Positions 62,901 to 64,000 of a stretch of 64,000 nucleotides of DNA are shown here, in pieces. The notes beneath the pieces are model-generated. The model saw only the letters and a program-made list of their open reading frames with translations. It searched no databases and was not told the DNA's origin. Position 1 is the first letter of the stretch. Every line of letters starts with the position of its first letter. This DNA comes from Deltaproteobacteria bacterium (lineage in GTDB: Bacteria; Desulfobacterota; Desulfuromonadia; Geobacterales; JAJYBI01), in contig JAJYBI010000003.1 in assembly GCA_021779095.1 (NCBI GenBank), forward strand, positions 116,416 through 180,415, written 5' to 3'. Position numbers and translations under genes: made by a program.

Positions 62901-62937
62901 CCTCCATCCTGAATCCCCAGCCGGGGCAGGATGGAGG
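62901..62937. terminator. Stem-loop in the secreted-locus gap
   Basis: CCTCCATCCTG / CAGGATGGAGG, 11 perfect bases, with an inner CCCC-AGCC-GGGG stem. It follows the second carboxypeptidase-like gene on the minus strand. There is no U tract, so it may be a partial terminator or a processing site. The rest of 62755-63042 shows no gene. Confidence 0.55.
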
Positions 62938-63042
62938 ATTCTGTCGATTCCCCCCCCGCATTGAACCGCTGCGTGTCCGCCAGCGAATTACACGGTTCGG
63001 GGGATCAATATTGCGAGGCGCGCAGTCTGATGAGGGGCGCCG

Positions 63043-63825
63043 CTATTCCGGCCGGTTGTCGGCGAAGTGTCCGACCCGGACGTCTATTCCCTTCGTGACC
63101 TCATGCCGTTTCACGGTGATCGGCTGTGCCGTTTCTCCGCCGTAAAGGCCGTACAGGTCGCCGGCCTGGAGGCGGCCGCCGCCGTAGCCGGATCTCACGG
63201 ACAGGAAATAGGTACCTCCATCGTCGACCTGCACGATGTAGATTCCGTCTTTCCCCGTTTTCTGTGAAACGTAGGCCGGTTTGCTTCTCATGCCCGGATT
63301 GACGTACAGCTGTACTACCGCACCAGCCAGCGGAGAGCCGTTCTGGTCGGTCAAGGTCCCGGTTATCGCCGTCATGCCGGCAGAAAGCTTTACGACGGGA
63401 GACTTGTACACGGTTCCCTGTCGAAATATCCCGATGTCGGTCGTTCCTCCGCTTTTTACCGTGTACACGACCGGTGCGCCGCTTGTATCCCTGCTCAGGG
63501 CGTGCAGGTCGCCGTCCTGCGGAGGGCCGGGCACCTCACCGGCGACCTTTTTCCATGCCGCCAGGTAGTAAGAGCCTTCCGGCAACTCCACGGAAAACGT
63601 CCCGTCCGCTTTGGTGAGCGCCCGGGCGTCCGGGACACGCCGGGAGCGCCCCCGTTCCGGGGGAGGGCCGGCCTCGGTGTTGAAGAAGTAGATGATCCCG
63701 TCCGATACGGGGCCGACGGCGGGGGGAATCCATGCGCCGGATATGCGCCCCGTGGAGGTACCCGCTGCAAAGGCGGTGGGAATCCAGAAAAGGAACAGGA
63801 ATAGCAGAATCAGGCCGCGGTGCAT
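63043..63825 (-). CDS. Secreted carboxypeptidase-regulatory-like protein, paralogue
   Basis: About 260 residues. The signal peptide is MHRGLILLFLFLFWIPTAFA. Two modules share patterns with the protein at 59798: SVELPEGSYYLAAWKK and TYFLSVRSGYGGGRL; ITGTLTDQNGSPLAGAVVQLY is typical of the CNA-B/carboxypeptidase-like fold. The first part also contains IIYFFNTEAGPPP. GGAGG lies nine bases before ATG 63825. First gene of the minus-strand locus in the window. Confidence 0.8.
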   Translation of the reverse strand: MHRGLILLFLFLFWIPTAFAAGTSTGRISGAWIPPAVGPVSDGIIYFFNTEAGPPPERGRSRRVPDARALTKADGTFSVELPEGSYYLAAWKKVAGEVPGPPQDGDLHALSRDTSGAPVVYTVKSGGTTDIGIFRQGTVYKSPVVKLSAGMTAITGTLTDQNGSPLAGAVVQLYVNPGMRSKPAYVSQKTGKDGIYIVQVDDGGTYFLSVRSGYGGGRLQAGDLYGLYGGETAQPITVKRHEVTKGIDVRVGHFADNRPE

Positions 63826-64000
63826 GAAGTCAGACCTCCGTGCAGAATTTCTATGCTGGGTGTGACGGCGCAGCGATGTGTCGTTGCGTCGCATCCGTTC
63901 TTCGAAATCTCACTTGCTAACGTATATGAAGGAAATTATTTTATCAAGGCCTGTTTAATGAGGGGCGACGGCTTTGATGAGTAGCGTCTGGGTCGTTGAA
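63826..64000. other. Upstream region of the secreted locus
   Basis: No gene is visible up to the window edge. A weak minus-strand promoter-like pair (TTGATA, 17 bases, TACGTT) lies near 63917-63946. It may drive the locus, but the match is poor. Confidence 0.3.

Overview
The window is high-GC bacterial chromosome and looks like a member of the Geobacteraceae or a close relative in the Desulfuromonadia. The evidence is a secreted single-haem c-type cytochrome beside an outer-membrane barrel, a radical-SAM maturase next to a very short precursor of the kind called geopeptides in Geobacter, NtrB/NtrC-type two-component genes, a REC-PilZ protein, and the block ffh-rpsP-khpA-rimM-trmD-SPOUT methyltransferase-rplS-rnhB-yraN. 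No rRNA, tRNA, CRISPR array or insertion sequence was recognised.

Layout. 1-4.4 kb: the end of an outer-membrane barrel gene, a cytochrome c, a chemoreceptor and trpA. 4.4-9.8 kb: the SRP/ribosome/tRNA-modification operon with its own promoter, a terminator after rplS, then rnhB and yraN. 9.9-13.8 kb: a minus-strand molybdenum-cofactor operon (mobA-mobB-moeA-moaA-MOSC). 14.1-21.8 kb: rsmI, a polyprenyl-phosphate sugar-1-phosphate transferase, a truncated TauE/SafE permease, a cysNC fusion with no cysD, a TPR membrane protein and a LysM lytic transglycosylase. 21.8-28.3 kb: hflX, the RiPP precursor and its maturase, a TonB-dependent receptor and a divergent ABC-type binding protein. 28.3-39.1 kb: fabI, dusB with a sensor kinase and sigma-54 regulator, an isochorismatase-like hydrolase, a frameshifted CHASE4 remnant, then REC-PilZ, a FabMG-like protein, lpxA and dnaB. 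39.2-44.3 kb: mutM, a Smr protein, an OmpA-like lipoprotein and an RNase E/G with a long low-complexity tail.

44.4-51.7 kb is a tightly coupled seven-gene minus-strand operon behind a strong sigma-70-like promoter: GT39-type and GT2-type glycosyltransferases, two separate half-length NDP-hexose 2,3-dehydratase proteins, a Gfo/Idh/MocA reductase, a DegT-family aminotransferase and a methyltransferase. Together they read as synthesis of a 2-deoxy amino sugar, its loading onto a polyprenyl carrier, and its transfer to a periplasmic acceptor. The logic resembles ArnB/ArnC/ArnT but with deoxysugar chemistry from natural-product pathways.

51.8-59.8 kb holds an ABC-F ATPase, lon and an MlaE/MlaF/MlaD lipid-transport set. 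The Mla set is interrupted by an AT-rich gene of unknown function bounded by inverted repeats, and palindromic repeats sit in each of its junctions. 59.8-64 kb is a minus-strand secreted locus: two related carboxypeptidase-regulatory-like proteins around a sulfatase-fold protein whose main catalytic residues appear to be replaced.

The strongest candidates for something undescribed are the precursor/maturase pair (25.1-23.7 kb), the deoxyaminosugar transfer operon with its split dehydratase, and the pseudo-sulfatase locus. Family names are from reading motifs only. No database search was run.
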